DNA of 64,000 nucleotides from contig NZ_CP014475.1 in the NCBI RefSeq assembly GCF_001583415.1, forward strand, positions 3,782,001 through 3,846,000, given 5' to 3'. The position numbers were made by a program, and so were the translations under genes. Origin of the DNA: Mycolicibacterium phlei. Lineage in GTDB: Bacteria; Actinomycetota; Actinomycetes; Mycobacteriales; Mycobacteriaceae. Positions 7,262 to 16,508 of this stretch are shown here, piece by piece (positions within the stretch are counted from its first letter, which is position 1; each line of letters opens with the position of its first letter). The notes beneath the pieces are model-generated. The model did no database searches, was not told the DNA's origin, and worked only from the letters and a program-made list of their open reading frames with translations.

Positions 7262-7795
7262 ATGCGTGGATTTCGGCTGGCCGCAACCGTCTCGGCGATC
7301 ACGCTGTCCGCAACGGTGTGCGCGGTGGCGCCGCCGGCGGCGGCCGACGGCGACTTCGGTGTCGCGCTCAACGGCACCTACCGCGTGTTCTCCGACGGTC
7401 AGTGGGCAAAGCGTGGCATGGCCCCCGGCGGCGGCGAGGTGTTCTTCCGGATTCCGAGCGTGACCCAGACGTGGACCATCTCCACTCAGTGCGTGAGCCC
7501 GATCGAGTGCGTCGGCGAGGTGAAGAGCGACCTCGGCTGGACCGGCACCATCCGGATCGACGACTACTGGTACGTCGACCATGACGTGCCCAACTGGCTG
7601 CCCTGCCCGGACGGCAGTTTCGCACCCGGGCACCAGAAGTTCATCCTGACCGGCTGGAACCCCGAGACCGCGCAGCGCACCATCAAGAACCGCGACTTCC
7701 TGATGGGCCGCGACGTCACCAAGAGCCCCAGCGGCGCCTGCGGGCGCAATCAGCCGGTCGTCGTCGAGATGCCGGTCCGCCTCGAACGGGTCTGA
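7262..7795 (+). CDS. Secreted protein, unknown function
   Basis: A 177-aa exported protein with the signal peptide MRGFRLAATVSAITLSATV and a probable cut near AAADG. The mature part begins GVALNGTYRVFSDGQWAKR and has paired cysteines (QCVSPIECVG, and LPCPD with ACGRN). It shares the general pattern (a G-x-Y start, a TPC/PC motif, aromatic strands) with the secreted protein at 23795, suggesting one family, but identity is low. It is divergent from 6776-7183 and convergent with mceF, separated from the latter by a strong hairpin. Confidence 0.75.
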   Translation: MRGFRLAATVSAITLSATVCAVAPPAAADGDFGVALNGTYRVFSDGQWAKRGMAPGGGEVFFRIPSVTQTWTISTQCVSPIECVGEVKSDLGWTGTIRIDDYWYVDHDVPNWLPCPDGSFAPGHQKFILTGWNPETAQRTIKNRDFLMGRDVTKSPSGACGRNQPVVVEMPVRLERV

Positions 7796-7821
7796 CGGGT
7801 CTGATCGCACACGCGAAGAGT

Positions 7822-7852
7822 ACGGGCCCCGGTCCTGGTGACCGGGGCCCGT
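7822..7852. terminator. Perfect GC hairpin between convergent genes
   Basis: ACGGGCCCCGGT pairs exactly with ACCGGGGCCCGT around a 7-base loop. It lies between the secreted-protein stop (7795) and the mceF stop (7857), fitting a bidirectional terminator closing the mce operon. Confidence 0.8.
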
Positions 7853-7856
7853 TCCG

Positions 7857-9539
7857 CTAGGTGGGAAGCAGATCCTTCCACGACTTCGGTTCCGCGCTGG
7901 GCAGATCGATGCGTTGCAGCTGACCGTCCGCGGTGAGGTACTGACCTGTCTGCGGGTTGTACTGCGCGTACGCCACCGCCGGCCCGTCGGATGCCTTCGC
8001 GTCGTGGGCGGCCGGTGCGGCCGGGACCGCACCGCCGGCCGGCGCATCCGGCGGCGACGGGATCGGCGTCCCGTTGATCGAGTTACCCGGCGGTGGCGGC
8101 GGCACCGGTGCTGCCGCCGGCGGGGGCGCGGTCAGCGACGGCGCCGGAGCATCCGGAACCGGTCCGCCTGCCACCGGCAGCGGGGGCGGCGGCATGTTCG
8201 GCGGGGTGCCTGAGGGCACCGCTCCCGGCGGCAGCGGTGTGCCCTCGACCGGCGCGTAGAGTCGCTCGGAGAAGTCGATCCGGTCGTCCGGCGCGACGCC
8301 CTGCGAGATCAGGTTCGGGTCGAACGGGTAGGCGCCCAGCGTGTGCTGCCGCATCGCAAGCGGCACAAAGCCTTTCGGGTCGTTACAGAGCTCCACCGTC
8401 GGGGCCCGCTTACCCGGGTGCGCCATGCAGGGGTAGTTGCGGGCGCCGCGCACCGCGATCGGCGAGTCCTGCGGCAGCTTGCAGTACAGGCCGTCCGGGG
8501 TGTCGATGGTGGTGGTGTCCTCCGGTGAACGCCACGCCGACGGCGGCAGGAAGCCCACCGTGCACGGCGGTGGGTCGTTGATCGTCAGCGCGAAGTCACC
8601 GGCGGGCAGACCGGTCGGGTTGTTCTGCGGCAGACCGAAGGACTGCTGCGCGGCGATGATGCCCGGGAAGATCACCAGCAGCTGTTCGATCGACGGGTTG
8701 TAGGTCAGCAGGGTCTGCCCCACCGTCGTCAGGTTCGCCAGCAGGATCGGCAGCGTCGGCTTGACCTCGTCGAGCAGCGCCGACACCTCCGCGGCGAAGC
8801 CGGGTCCCTGCTGCAGCAGCGTCCGGATCTGCGGATCGTTCTGGTGCAGCTGCCCGGTGATGCCCGCCAGGCTCTTCGCCCAGGTGCGGATGGCCTCGGC
8901 GGTCTCGGCCTGCGAGTCCAGCAGCGGGCCGCTGTCGTCGATGACCGAACGGAGTTGGTCGCTAACCCCGGCGGCCTCACCGCTGATCTTGGCCGCCGAG
9001 TCCATCAACGACTGGAAGTCCGGCCCGGCGCCGTTGAACGCCTTGAACGTCTCGTCGAGCAGGTCGCCGATCCGGTCGCCCGGAATGCTGCTCACCAGCC
9101 GGTTGAGCCCCTCCAGGACCGGGCCGACCTCCTGCGGGATCGTGGTGTCCTCCCGGGGAATTCGCGCACCGTTCTGCAGGTAGGGCCCGGAGTCGGTGCG
9201 GGGCCGCAGGTCGACGTACTGCTCGCCGACGGCGGAGACGCTGCGCACCTCGGCCTGCAGGTCGGCGGGGATCTTCGGCGACGTGTCCAGCGACAGCGTC
9301 GCCTCGGCGCCGGTCTCGGTCAGCACCACGTCGGTGACCTTGCCGATCTGCACCCCGCGGTAGGTGACGTTGCTGAACCGGTACAACCCACCGCTGGCAG
9401 GCAGTTCCAGCGTCACCTTCAGCCGGCCGATACCCAACAGCGTCGGCACCTGCATGTAGGCGAACAGCATCACCGTCACGCCCACGATCGAGGCGATCGT
9501 GAAGATGATCAACTGATTTCGGACAAAGCGCGTGAGCAT
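7857..9539 (-). CDS. mceF: Mce family protein, MceF position
   Basis: Last gene of the Mce import operon, 560 aa. An N-terminal membrane anchor (MLTRFVRNQLIIFTIASIVG) precedes the MCE/MlaD domain (LPASGGLYRFSNVTYRGVQIGKV), then a long helical region and an unusually long proline/alanine-rich C-terminal tail with four or more PPPP runs. Mce subunits form a periplasm-spanning hexamer that carries lipid to the YrbE permease. Its ATG overlaps the mceE stop by one base (TGATG). The C-terminal tail may associate with the cell wall. Confidence 0.93.
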   Translation of the reverse strand: MLTRFVRNQLIIFTIASIVGVTVMLFAYMQVPTLLGIGRLKVTLELPASGGLYRFSNVTYRGVQIGKVTDVVLTETGAEATLSLDTSPKIPADLQAEVRSVSAVGEQYVDLRPRTDSGPYLQNGARIPREDTTIPQEVGPVLEGLNRLVSSIPGDRIGDLLDETFKAFNGAGPDFQSLMDSAAKISGEAAGVSDQLRSVIDDSGPLLDSQAETAEAIRTWAKSLAGITGQLHQNDPQIRTLLQQGPGFAAEVSALLDEVKPTLPILLANLTTVGQTLLTYNPSIEQLLVIFPGIIAAQQSFGLPQNNPTGLPAGDFALTINDPPPCTVGFLPPSAWRSPEDTTTIDTPDGLYCKLPQDSPIAVRGARNYPCMAHPGKRAPTVELCNDPKGFVPLAMRQHTLGAYPFDPNLISQGVAPDDRIDFSERLYAPVEGTPLPPGAVPSGTPPNMPPPPLPVAGGPVPDAPAPSLTAPPPAAAPVPPPPPGNSINGTPIPSPPDAPAGGAVPAAPAAHDAKASDGPAVAYAQYNPQTGQYLTADGQLQRIDLPSAEPKSWKDLLPT

Positions 9540-10834
9540 CAGCGACCACCCTCCGACTCCGCGAACGGCCCCGCGAAGATCTGCCCGGGTGTGATCGGCT
9601 GGCTCTGCGGCAGCCACGGCGCCGCCGGCGGCGGCGGCGCGACGGGCAGAATCGGACCCGACACCGCGGTGGGCAGCGGGGCATCTGCCGCACCGCCCTC
9701 GGGTACGGGCACCGCCTCGGCGGGCGGCGGTGCGACGCCGATCGACATCGGGTTGTACGAGTAGTTCAGGTAGTACGGATCACCCGGCGCCGGAATCAGT
9801 CTGGCGTTCTCGTCACCCCAGCGGGTACCCAGCAGCAGGGTCTTCTTCAGCCGCGGGTAGGTCAGGTCGAACGTGGCGAACAGGTTGATGTAGTCGCCGC
9901 GGGTGATGCGGTCGGCGAAGGTCGGACCGTACGGGAACGCGGTCGCCCACAGCAGCGCGAGGTTCAGGTCCGGGCCGACGTCGGCCAGCGCACCGAGCAC
10001 CGGGCCCAGGTTCTCCAGATCCTTGACCAGATCGTCACCGGCCTTGTTGGCGAGATCGGCTGCGGTGTCACCGAACTGGCCGAGCCGCTCCAGCGCGGTG
10101 GTCAACCGCGGCCGCTCCTTGATCAGCACGTCCAGCGCCGGCGGAATCTCCTTGAGCGCACGGTCCAGGTCGGCGTTCTGAGCGGCGAAGGTACCCGCCA
10201 CCCGGTTCAACTGCTGGATCGACGCCACGATGTTGTCCCGCTGCGCGTCGAGCACACCGACGAAATTGTCCAGCCGGGTGAGCAGTTCGCGGATCTGCGG
10301 CTCCCGGCCGTTGATCGCGGTGTTGAAGTTGTGGATGATGTCGCCGATCTGGCCGAGACCGCCGCCGTTGACGACAGCCGCCAGCGACGACAGGGTGCGC
10401 TCGGTGGACGGGTACGTCGAGGACCGGTCCAGCGGGATCGTGGCACCGGGCTGCAGTCTGCCCTCCGGCTTCTCCCCCAGCGGCGGGTTGAGCGCCAGGT
10501 GCATCGAGCCGAGCAGGCTGGTCTGCCCCACCGTGGCCACCGCGTTGGCGGGCACCGCCACATCGGGTTTCACCGAGATCTCGACGTCGGCGTGCCAGTC
10601 GTCGACGGTCATCTTGCGGATGCTGCCCACCACGACGTCATCGATCATCACCGGTGAGTTCGGCTCCAGGGTCGCGACATTGGCGACCTCGACGTGGTAG
10701 GTGACCGAACCTGGCCCGCGTCCGACCGCGCCCGGCAGCGGCAGCGAGTTGATCCCCTGGAACGAACAGCCGGTCAGGGTGAGCGCCAGGCACGAGCCGG
10801 CGATCGCCCACCGTTTGACGTGTCTTGCGATCAT
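9539..10834 (-). CDS. mceE: Mce family lipoprotein, MceE position
   Basis: A 431-aa Mce subunit with a lipoprotein signal ending LALTLTGCSFQG (lipobox LTGC), the hallmark of the MceE/LprK position in the operon. The MCE domain follows (YHVEVANVATLEPNSPVMID with VVVGSI), then a long helical region and a proline-rich C terminus. It begins at an ATG that overlaps the mceD stop (ATGA), implying translational coupling. The lipid anchor is expected to hold the complex at the membrane. Confidence 0.95.
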   Translation of the reverse strand: MIARHVKRWAIAGSCLALTLTGCSFQGINSLPLPGAVGRGPGSVTYHVEVANVATLEPNSPVMIDDVVVGSIRKMTVDDWHADVEISVKPDVAVPANAVATVGQTSLLGSMHLALNPPLGEKPEGRLQPGATIPLDRSSTYPSTERTLSSLAAVVNGGGLGQIGDIIHNFNTAINGREPQIRELLTRLDNFVGVLDAQRDNIVASIQQLNRVAGTFAAQNADLDRALKEIPPALDVLIKERPRLTTALERLGQFGDTAADLANKAGDDLVKDLENLGPVLGALADVGPDLNLALLWATAFPYGPTFADRITRGDYINLFATFDLTYPRLKKTLLLGTRWGDENARLIPAPGDPYYLNYSYNPMSIGVAPPPAEAVPVPEGGAADAPLPTAVSGPILPVAPPPPAAPWLPQSQPITPGQIFAGPFAESEGGR

Positions 10835-12327
10835 GCTGGCGGCGCCCCTTCCGCGGGAAGTAGCGGTGCGTTCGGATCCGCCGGAGCGGCCGGAGCCGGG
10901 GTCTGCGGCAACAACAGGCCCTCGACGGTCTGCGGTTGTTGCGCAGGCACGTTCGACATGATGTTCGGCGGGCCGGGGATCGGCGCGCCCGGGAACAGCG
11001 CGGGCGACGGAATCGCGGGCGCGTCGTCGTCGGTCATGTAGATTCCGCGCGGTCCCGGCGGCGCACCCCAGCCCGGGGGCGGCGGCACATCCCCGGCACC
11101 CGTGTAGGCCGACACCGTCGGCGGCGGCTCCGGCGGATCGTCGGGTCCGGAACCACCGGGTGCCAGCTTCGGGTCGGCGTAGATGATCTTGTCCGGGCTG
11201 ACCGCCGGCCGCAGGTACGCGTTGATCGGCATCGGGATGTTGTTGACGTTGAGCAGCCGCAGGGCCGGGCCGAGATACTGCGCGCACAGTTTGGCGGTCT
11301 CCGCCGCGGTGACGTTGGCGACCGCGCCGATCATGCCGCAGATCATCTGCACCGGGTTGTTGAAGTTCACCAGCGAGAAGGCCCCGGTCACCGCACCACT
11401 GTTGGGGTAGAAGATGTTCTGGAAGTTCGCGATGGCGTTCGGGGTGATGTGCAGAACGTTCTCGAACGCCAGCTTGTGGTCGACGAGGATCTGGGTGAGT
11501 GCGGTCAGCCTGCGCACCTGCTCGGTGGTCTTGTCCCGGCTGCCCTCCACGAACCGCTGCACCTCGTTGATCGCCGTCGACAGGTGCGTCAGTGCCGCGT
11601 CGAGATCGGTCCGGTTGTCGTTGATGACGCTGGTCAGCGTCGCGAGCCGGTTCTCGAACAGCACGATCTGCTCCTTGCTGTCGCGCAGCGCGGAGACGAA
11701 CACCTGCAGGTTCTTGATGATGTCGGTGATGTTGCCGCTGCCCTCGGCGAAAATCCTTGCCACACCGGACAGTTGCCGCAGCGTCTCGCGCAGCTTCTCG
11801 CCGTTACCACCGATCGCGTTGGCGGCGCTGTCGATGAACCGCGACATCGAGGTGTCCGACACCCCGGCCTGCGGCCCCAGTTCGTCGGCCAGACGCAACA
11901 ACTGGGTCTTCACCTCGTCCCACTCCACCGGCACCGCGGTCCGGTCGCTGGGGATCACGGCGCCGTCGGCCATGGTCGGACCGTCGCCGTTGCGGTAGGC
12001 CGGGGCCAGCTGCACGTAGCGGGCCGCGACCAGGTTCTGCGCGACGATCACGGCTTTGGCGTCGGCCGGGATAGGCACGTCGCGGTCGACCTTGAGCACC
12101 ATCTTGGTCTGGGTGCCCTCCGGGGTGATCGACTCGATGGTGCCGACGCGCACGCCCGACACCCGGACCTCGTCGCCGGGGTAGATCGCGGTCGCGGTCG
12201 GGAAGTACGCGGTGATGGTGGTCGGCCCGTGGAACATCTGCCGCACCAGCACCGCCGCGCCGGCGACCAGTCCGATGGCCAGCAGGATCGCGGTGCTGAC
12301 CACCAGGCGCTTACGGGTTGCCATCAT
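10831..12327 (-). CDS. mceD: Mce family protein, MceD position
   Basis: A 498-aa Mce subunit: N-terminal transmembrane anchor (RLVVSTAILLAIGLVAGAAV), MCE domain (TAYFPTATAIYPGDEVRVSG and VRVGTIESI), helical barrel region, and a proline-rich C-terminal tail (PPEPPP, VPPPPGW). It overlaps mceC by 17 bp and mceE by 4 bp. Two adjacent ATGs are possible; the first is 6 bases after GGAGACC. Confidence 0.95.
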   Translation of the reverse strand: MMATRKRLVVSTAILLAIGLVAGAAVLVRQMFHGPTTITAYFPTATAIYPGDEVRVSGVRVGTIESITPEGTQTKMVLKVDRDVPIPADAKAVIVAQNLVAARYVQLAPAYRNGDGPTMADGAVIPSDRTAVPVEWDEVKTQLLRLADELGPQAGVSDTSMSRFIDSAANAIGGNGEKLRETLRQLSGVARIFAEGSGNITDIIKNLQVFVSALRDSKEQIVLFENRLATLTSVINDNRTDLDAALTHLSTAINEVQRFVEGSRDKTTEQVRRLTALTQILVDHKLAFENVLHITPNAIANFQNIFYPNSGAVTGAFSLVNFNNPVQMICGMIGAVANVTAAETAKLCAQYLGPALRLLNVNNIPMPINAYLRPAVSPDKIIYADPKLAPGGSGPDDPPEPPPTVSAYTGAGDVPPPPGWGAPPGPRGIYMTDDDAPAIPSPALFPGAPIPGPPNIMSNVPAQQPQTVEGLLLPQTPAPAAPADPNAPLLPAEGAPPA

Positions 12328-13414
12328 CGGGTAGGTCTCCTGGCTGCGGAATGCCGTTGACGGGGAATGGCAGTTCGGCGCGCGGGCCGGCCTGGTCCGG
12401 CGGCTGGCCGGCGTCCATACCGCGGCGGAAGCCGAATGCGTAGTCGAGGAACGGCTGGAGTAGCTGACCGAACACCAGGTTCGGCACCAGCGCGTTGTAG
12501 TAGGCGCCGTTGGCCACGATCTCGCCCTGGGTCAGGTAGTACTTGGCCGCGCCGGGCAGCATCTTGGCGAGGTTGTCGCGGTTCTTCTCCAGCATCGCCG
12601 TCACCGTGTTGAGGTGATCGAGCGCCGGGGCCAGTTCGGCCTCGTTGTCGGCGACCACCTGCGTCAGCTCCTGCGACACCGCCGACGTCGCCTCCAGCAG
12701 GCTGGTGATCGCGTAGCGCCGCTCGTTGAGGACGGCGACCAAGTCGTTGGCGTTGAGGATCAGCGCGTTGACCTTCTCGCTGCGCTCGGCGAAGATGCCG
12801 GTCACATCGCTGGCCGCCCTGAGTAGTTCGGCCAGGCTCTCGTTGCGGCTGTTCAGCGCCTTCGACATCCGCGACAGCCCGTCGAAGGTCGGGCCCAGCT
12901 GCGGCGCGATCTGATCGAGGGTGGCGGCCAGCGTGTCCAGCGACTCGTTGATCGAGTCGATGTCGGTGTCGGTGGTGTTGGCGGTCAGCTCGCTGACCGC
13001 GTCGGTCAGCGAGTACGGCGACGAGGTGCGCGACGTGGGAATCGGCTTGCTGCGGTCCAGTTTTCCGCTGCCCGCCGATTCCAGCGCGAGCACCCGCTCG
13101 CCCAGCAGGGTGCCGGTGCGGATGTGCGCGGTGGTGTCGGAGCCGAGCGCGTACTTGCCGTCGATGGTGAACCCGACGAGGGCGTCGCCGTTGACGAGTT
13201 CGACGGAGGTGACCGAACCGACCTTGATTCCGGAGACGGTGACGTCGTTGCCGACCGCGACGCCACCCGCCTCGGTGAACAGCGCCTGGTAGCGCAGAGA
13301 TGTCGCCCAGGACACCAGCCGCTCGGGCTGCAGACCGATGGTGATCACCAGGATGATGAGCACGGCACCGATGAAACCGGTGCGCATCAACTGGTTTCCG
13401 CGATATTTCTGCAT
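12311..13414 (-). CDS. mceC: Mce family protein, MceC position
   Basis: A 367-aa Mce subunit. The N-terminal anchor is MRTGFIGAVLIILVITIGL; the MCE domain reads LFTEAGGVAVGNDVTVSGIK followed by VGSVTSVEL. A long amphipathic helical region and the segment YYLTQGEIVANGAYYNALVP follow. The start codon directly abuts the mceB stop (TAAATG). It is shorter than MceD and lacks a long proline tail. Confidence 0.95.
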   Translation of the reverse strand: MQKYRGNQLMRTGFIGAVLIILVITIGLQPERLVSWATSLRYQALFTEAGGVAVGNDVTVSGIKVGSVTSVELVNGDALVGFTIDGKYALGSDTTAHIRTGTLLGERVLALESAGSGKLDRSKPIPTSRTSSPYSLTDAVSELTANTTDTDIDSINESLDTLAATLDQIAPQLGPTFDGLSRMSKALNSRNESLAELLRAASDVTGIFAERSEKVNALILNANDLVAVLNERRYAITSLLEATSAVSQELTQVVADNEAELAPALDHLNTVTAMLEKNRDNLAKMLPGAAKYYLTQGEIVANGAYYNALVPNLVFGQLLQPFLDYAFGFRRGMDAGQPPDQAGPRAELPFPVNGIPQPGDLPDDGNP

Positions 13415-14440
13415 TTACTCGTCCACGCACCTTCCCGTTTCCTGCTTGATCCACGGGAACACCACCGTGCGGCCCTCGAGATCGCTCGCCCGGAACGTGA
13501 CGCCGCAGATGTAGTACGGGAAGAACGCCCCGTAGGAGCCGACGCGGGCCAGCTTGCGGTAGATCTCCGGCAGACGCTGGATGGTGGCGTCGAGGCGCTC
13601 GAGATCGTTGTTCACCAGCGGAGCCAGTCGGTGCAGCTCGTCGATGGTGTGGTTGAGCGGCTCGCGACCCCGGCCGAGCAGATCCGCCAGCGACGTGGTC
13701 CCCCGGTCCAGGGCGTCGATCGCGGTGCCGATCGGGTCACGGTCGGCGGCCAGGCCCTTGACCAGTTCCTCGAGCCGGTCGACGGATCCGGCGAACTCCT
13801 CGCCGTCTTTGGCCAGCGTGTCCAGCGTGGTGCGCAGGCCGTCGATCAGCTGCTCGACCACCTCGTTGTTGTCGGCGATCGCGTTGGTGAACGACGACGA
13901 CTTCGACAGCAGCGACTCCAGCGTGCCGCCCTGGCCCTGCAGGATCTGCACCAGCGAGGTGGTCAGCCCGTTGACGTCCTCCGGATTGAGGCCCTGGATA
14001 ACGGGTTTCAGTCCGCCGAGCAGGAGGTCGAGGTCCAGCGCCGGCGCGGTGCGCGACTCCGGGATCTGTGCGCCCGCGGGCAGGATCCGCGCCGAGTCCG
14101 GGGTGTCGATGAGCTCGAGGTACCGGTCCCCCACCAGGTTCAGGTAGCGGATCGCGGCCTGGGTTCCGGTGGTCAGCTTGGTGTTGCGGTCGGCGTCGAA
14201 CTTGACCAGCACCTTGCGGTCGGGCAGCAGCGACACCTCGCGCACGGTGCCGACCCGGATGCCGGCGATGCGCACGCTGTCTCCCGGCTCCAGCCGGGTG
14301 GCGTCGACGAAGACCGCCGAATACCCGTCGGTGGCACCCGTTCTGGAATCGCTGAACACCACGAACAGGAAGGCGGTCAGCACCGCCATGATCACGCCGA
14401 AGATGGAGAACTTGACGAGGGTGGAGGTCGATCGCGTCAT
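13415..14440 (-). CDS. mceB: Mce family protein, MceB position
   Basis: A 341-aa Mce subunit. It begins MTRSTSTLVKFSIFGVIMAV, and the MCE domain spans VDATRLEPGDSVRIAGIRVG. The C-terminal part ends YICGVTFRASDLEGRTVVFP with cysteines typical of MceB. The ATG overlaps the mceA stop (ATGA), which is why I start here rather than at the longer upstream reading that lies inside mceA. Confidence 0.95.
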   Translation of the reverse strand: MTRSTSTLVKFSIFGVIMAVLTAFLFVVFSDSRTGATDGYSAVFVDATRLEPGDSVRIAGIRVGTVREVSLLPDRKVLVKFDADRNTKLTTGTQAAIRYLNLVGDRYLELIDTPDSARILPAGAQIPESRTAPALDLDLLLGGLKPVIQGLNPEDVNGLTTSLVQILQGQGGTLESLLSKSSSFTNAIADNNEVVEQLIDGLRTTLDTLAKDGEEFAGSVDRLEELVKGLAADRDPIGTAIDALDRGTTSLADLLGRGREPLNHTIDELHRLAPLVNNDLERLDATIQRLPEIYRKLARVGSYGAFFPYYICGVTFRASDLEGRTVVFPWIKQETGRCVDE

Positions 14441-15633
14441 CCGGGCATCCCGATCTGTGCGGTGTTGCGCGGCGGTCCGTCCAACGGGCCGAACAGCCAG
14501 TTCTTCAGGCCCTCGGAGTTGAGCAGCATGCCGGCGTTGCCGTACTGGTTGGGGTTGGAGCCGACGTCGGCGACGATCATCGGCGGCACGAACTCCGGCT
14601 TCAGTTCCGGAAGTCCGAGCGCCTCGCAGAAGTCGGCCCCGCCGCTCGTGGCGGCGACCTTCGGCAGGTCGCGCGGATAGCGGTAGCGCTCCACGCCCAT
14701 GGTCAGACCCGCCGACACGGTGATACCGGAGTACTGCGGGGCGGACTTGGCGAACGGGGCCAGGCCGCCGATGCCGCACCACAGCGACCTGCGGTACGTC
14801 TTGAGCAGTTCGACCGTCGGGGCCACCACGTGGGTGACCTCGGCCAGCGCATCCTTGTTACCGCCGATGACCTCGTTGCCGACATCAGCGAGACCGATTG
14901 CGCTGATGAGGAATTCGTCGAGGTTGTACTGCTGGTCGACGATCGAGTTGCTGATCTCGGTGGTGTTCTTGATGGTCGACATCAGGTCCGCCGCCCCGTC
15001 GCCGTACGCGGTGAACGCCGGAACCGATGCCTCGATGTCGTGCGCGAGGTTCGGCAGGCTGGGCTCGAGCTTGCCGAGCAGCTCGTTGAGGTCGACGAGT
15101 GTCTGACCGAACTGCTCCCCGCGCCCACTGAACGCGGTGGCGATCGCGCCGAGGGTCTGGTTCAGCTTGGCCGGATCGATCTTGTCGAGCACCTGCACCA
15201 GTTGCTGGAACACCGTGTTCACCTCGACGGTGACGTGCTGGTTCTGGATGACCTGACCGGGCCGCAGCCGTTCGGGTGACGGGTCCGCCGGCGCCTCGAG
15301 TTTGACGAACTTCGAACCGAACACCGTCGAGGACGTGATGTCGGCGGTGACGTTGGCCGGGATCAACCGCAGCGCGTCCTGATCCATCGCCAGGTGCAGC
15401 GCGGCGGTTCCGTCGGGCCGCTCCTCGATGGACTTGACCTGACCGACCTGCACGCCGCGCATCTTGACCTTGGCGTCGGGGTTCATCACCAGACCGGCCC
15501 GGTCGGCGATCACCGTCACCGGGACGGTTCGAGCCCAGTCGCCCCGGAACAGGGTGATGGCCAGCACGACGATCAGGCAGATCGCCACCACCAGGGCCAG
15601 CCCCGTAAGAGGGCGAACCACACTGCTTTTCAT
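14437..15633 (-). CDS. mceA: Mce family protein, MceA position
   Basis: First Mce subunit, 398 aa. N-terminal membrane anchor VVRPLTGLALVVAICLIVVL, MCE domain (VIADRAGLVMNPDAKVKMRG, then VQVGQVKSIEE), helical region, and a C-terminal part with SLWCGIGGLAPF. MceA is the subunit best linked to substrate binding in known Mce systems. It lies 8 bp after yrbEB. I cannot assign the operon to mce1-mce4 or another class without phylogeny. Confidence 0.95.
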   Translation of the reverse strand: MKSSVVRPLTGLALVVAICLIVVLAITLFRGDWARTVPVTVIADRAGLVMNPDAKVKMRGVQVGQVKSIEERPDGTAALHLAMDQDALRLIPANVTADITSSTVFGSKFVKLEAPADPSPERLRPGQVIQNQHVTVEVNTVFQQLVQVLDKIDPAKLNQTLGAIATAFSGRGEQFGQTLVDLNELLGKLEPSLPNLAHDIEASVPAFTAYGDGAADLMSTIKNTTEISNSIVDQQYNLDEFLISAIGLADVGNEVIGGNKDALAEVTHVVAPTVELLKTYRRSLWCGIGGLAPFAKSAPQYSGITVSAGLTMGVERYRYPRDLPKVAATSGGADFCEALGLPELKPEFVPPMIVADVGSNPNQYGNAGMLLNSEGLKNWLFGPLDGPPRNTAQIGMPG

Positions 15634-15641
15634 TGAGAGCC

Positions 15642-16508
15642 CTATCCGGACAGGTTGAAGTTGCCGTTGGAGCCGTAGATCGACAGGGAGACCAGCAGGG
15701 TGACCGAGACGACGACGACCAGGGAGGTGCGTACGGCGTTGCCGACCGCCACCCCGACGCCGGAGGGGCCGCCGGCGGCGAAGTAGCCGAAGTAGGTGTG
15801 GATCAACAGGATCGTGATCGCCATCAACACCGCCTGCAGGAACGACCAGAGCAGGTCGATCGGGTTGAGGAAGGTGTCGAAGTAGTGGTCATACAACCCG
15901 CCGGACTGGCCGAACAACACCACGGTGGTGAACTGGGAGGCCACAAACGACAGGATCACCGCGATCGAGTACAGCGGGGTGATGGCCACCATGCCGGCCA
16001 CGATCCGGGTCGACACCAGGTATTCGATGGGGCGGATCGCCATCGACTCCAGCGCGTCGATCTCCTCGTTGATGCGCATCGCCCCCAACTGGGCGGTCAC
16101 CCCGGCGCCGAAGGTGGCGGCCAGCCCGATCCCGGCGACCACCGGTGCGGCGATGCGCACGTTGATGAACGCCGCCAGGAACCCGGTCAGCGCCTCGATG
16201 CCGATGTCGCCGAGTGAGGAGTAGCCCTGCACGGCCAGCGTGCCGCCGGCGGCCAGGGTCAAAAAGCCGACGATGGCCACGGTGCCGCCGATCATCGCCA
16301 GCGTGCCCGCGCCCATGGAGATCTCGGCGATCAGCCGGATGATCTCCTTGCGGAAGTGCATCGCCGCGTGCGGCACCCCGGCCAGCGCGCGCAGGTAGAA
16401 CAGCATGTGATCGCCGATGCGCGAGAGCGCATCAACCGGGCGGCGCACCGACCGGGTGAACCGCGGATAGGTCGACTTGAGGATCTGAACAGTGCCCATC
16501 TGCGTCAC
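15642..16508 (-). CDS. yrbEB: YrbE/MlaE-type ABC permease, second subunit
   Basis: A 288-aa integral membrane permease of the MlaE family that couples Mce-bound lipid to inner-membrane transport by an MceG-type ATPase. Hallmark sequences include GAMRINEEIDALESMAIRPI, the conserved EExDALE coupling-helix motif, and several hydrophobic segments such as VLMAITILLIHTYFGYFAAG. It starts at a GTG overlapping the upstream permease stop (GTGA). No ATPase gene is in the window, as expected because mceG is unlinked. Confidence 0.96.
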   Translation of the reverse strand: MTQMGTVQILKSTYPRFTRSVRRPVDALSRIGDHMLFYLRALAGVPHAAMHFRKEIIRLIAEISMGAGTLAMIGGTVAIVGFLTLAAGGTLAVQGYSSLGDIGIEALTGFLAAFINVRIAAPVVAGIGLAATFGAGVTAQLGAMRINEEIDALESMAIRPIEYLVSTRIVAGMVAITPLYSIAVILSFVASQFTTVVLFGQSGGLYDHYFDTFLNPIDLLWSFLQAVLMAITILLIHTYFGYFAAGGPSGVGVAVGNAVRTSLVVVVSVTLLVSLSIYGSNGNFNLSG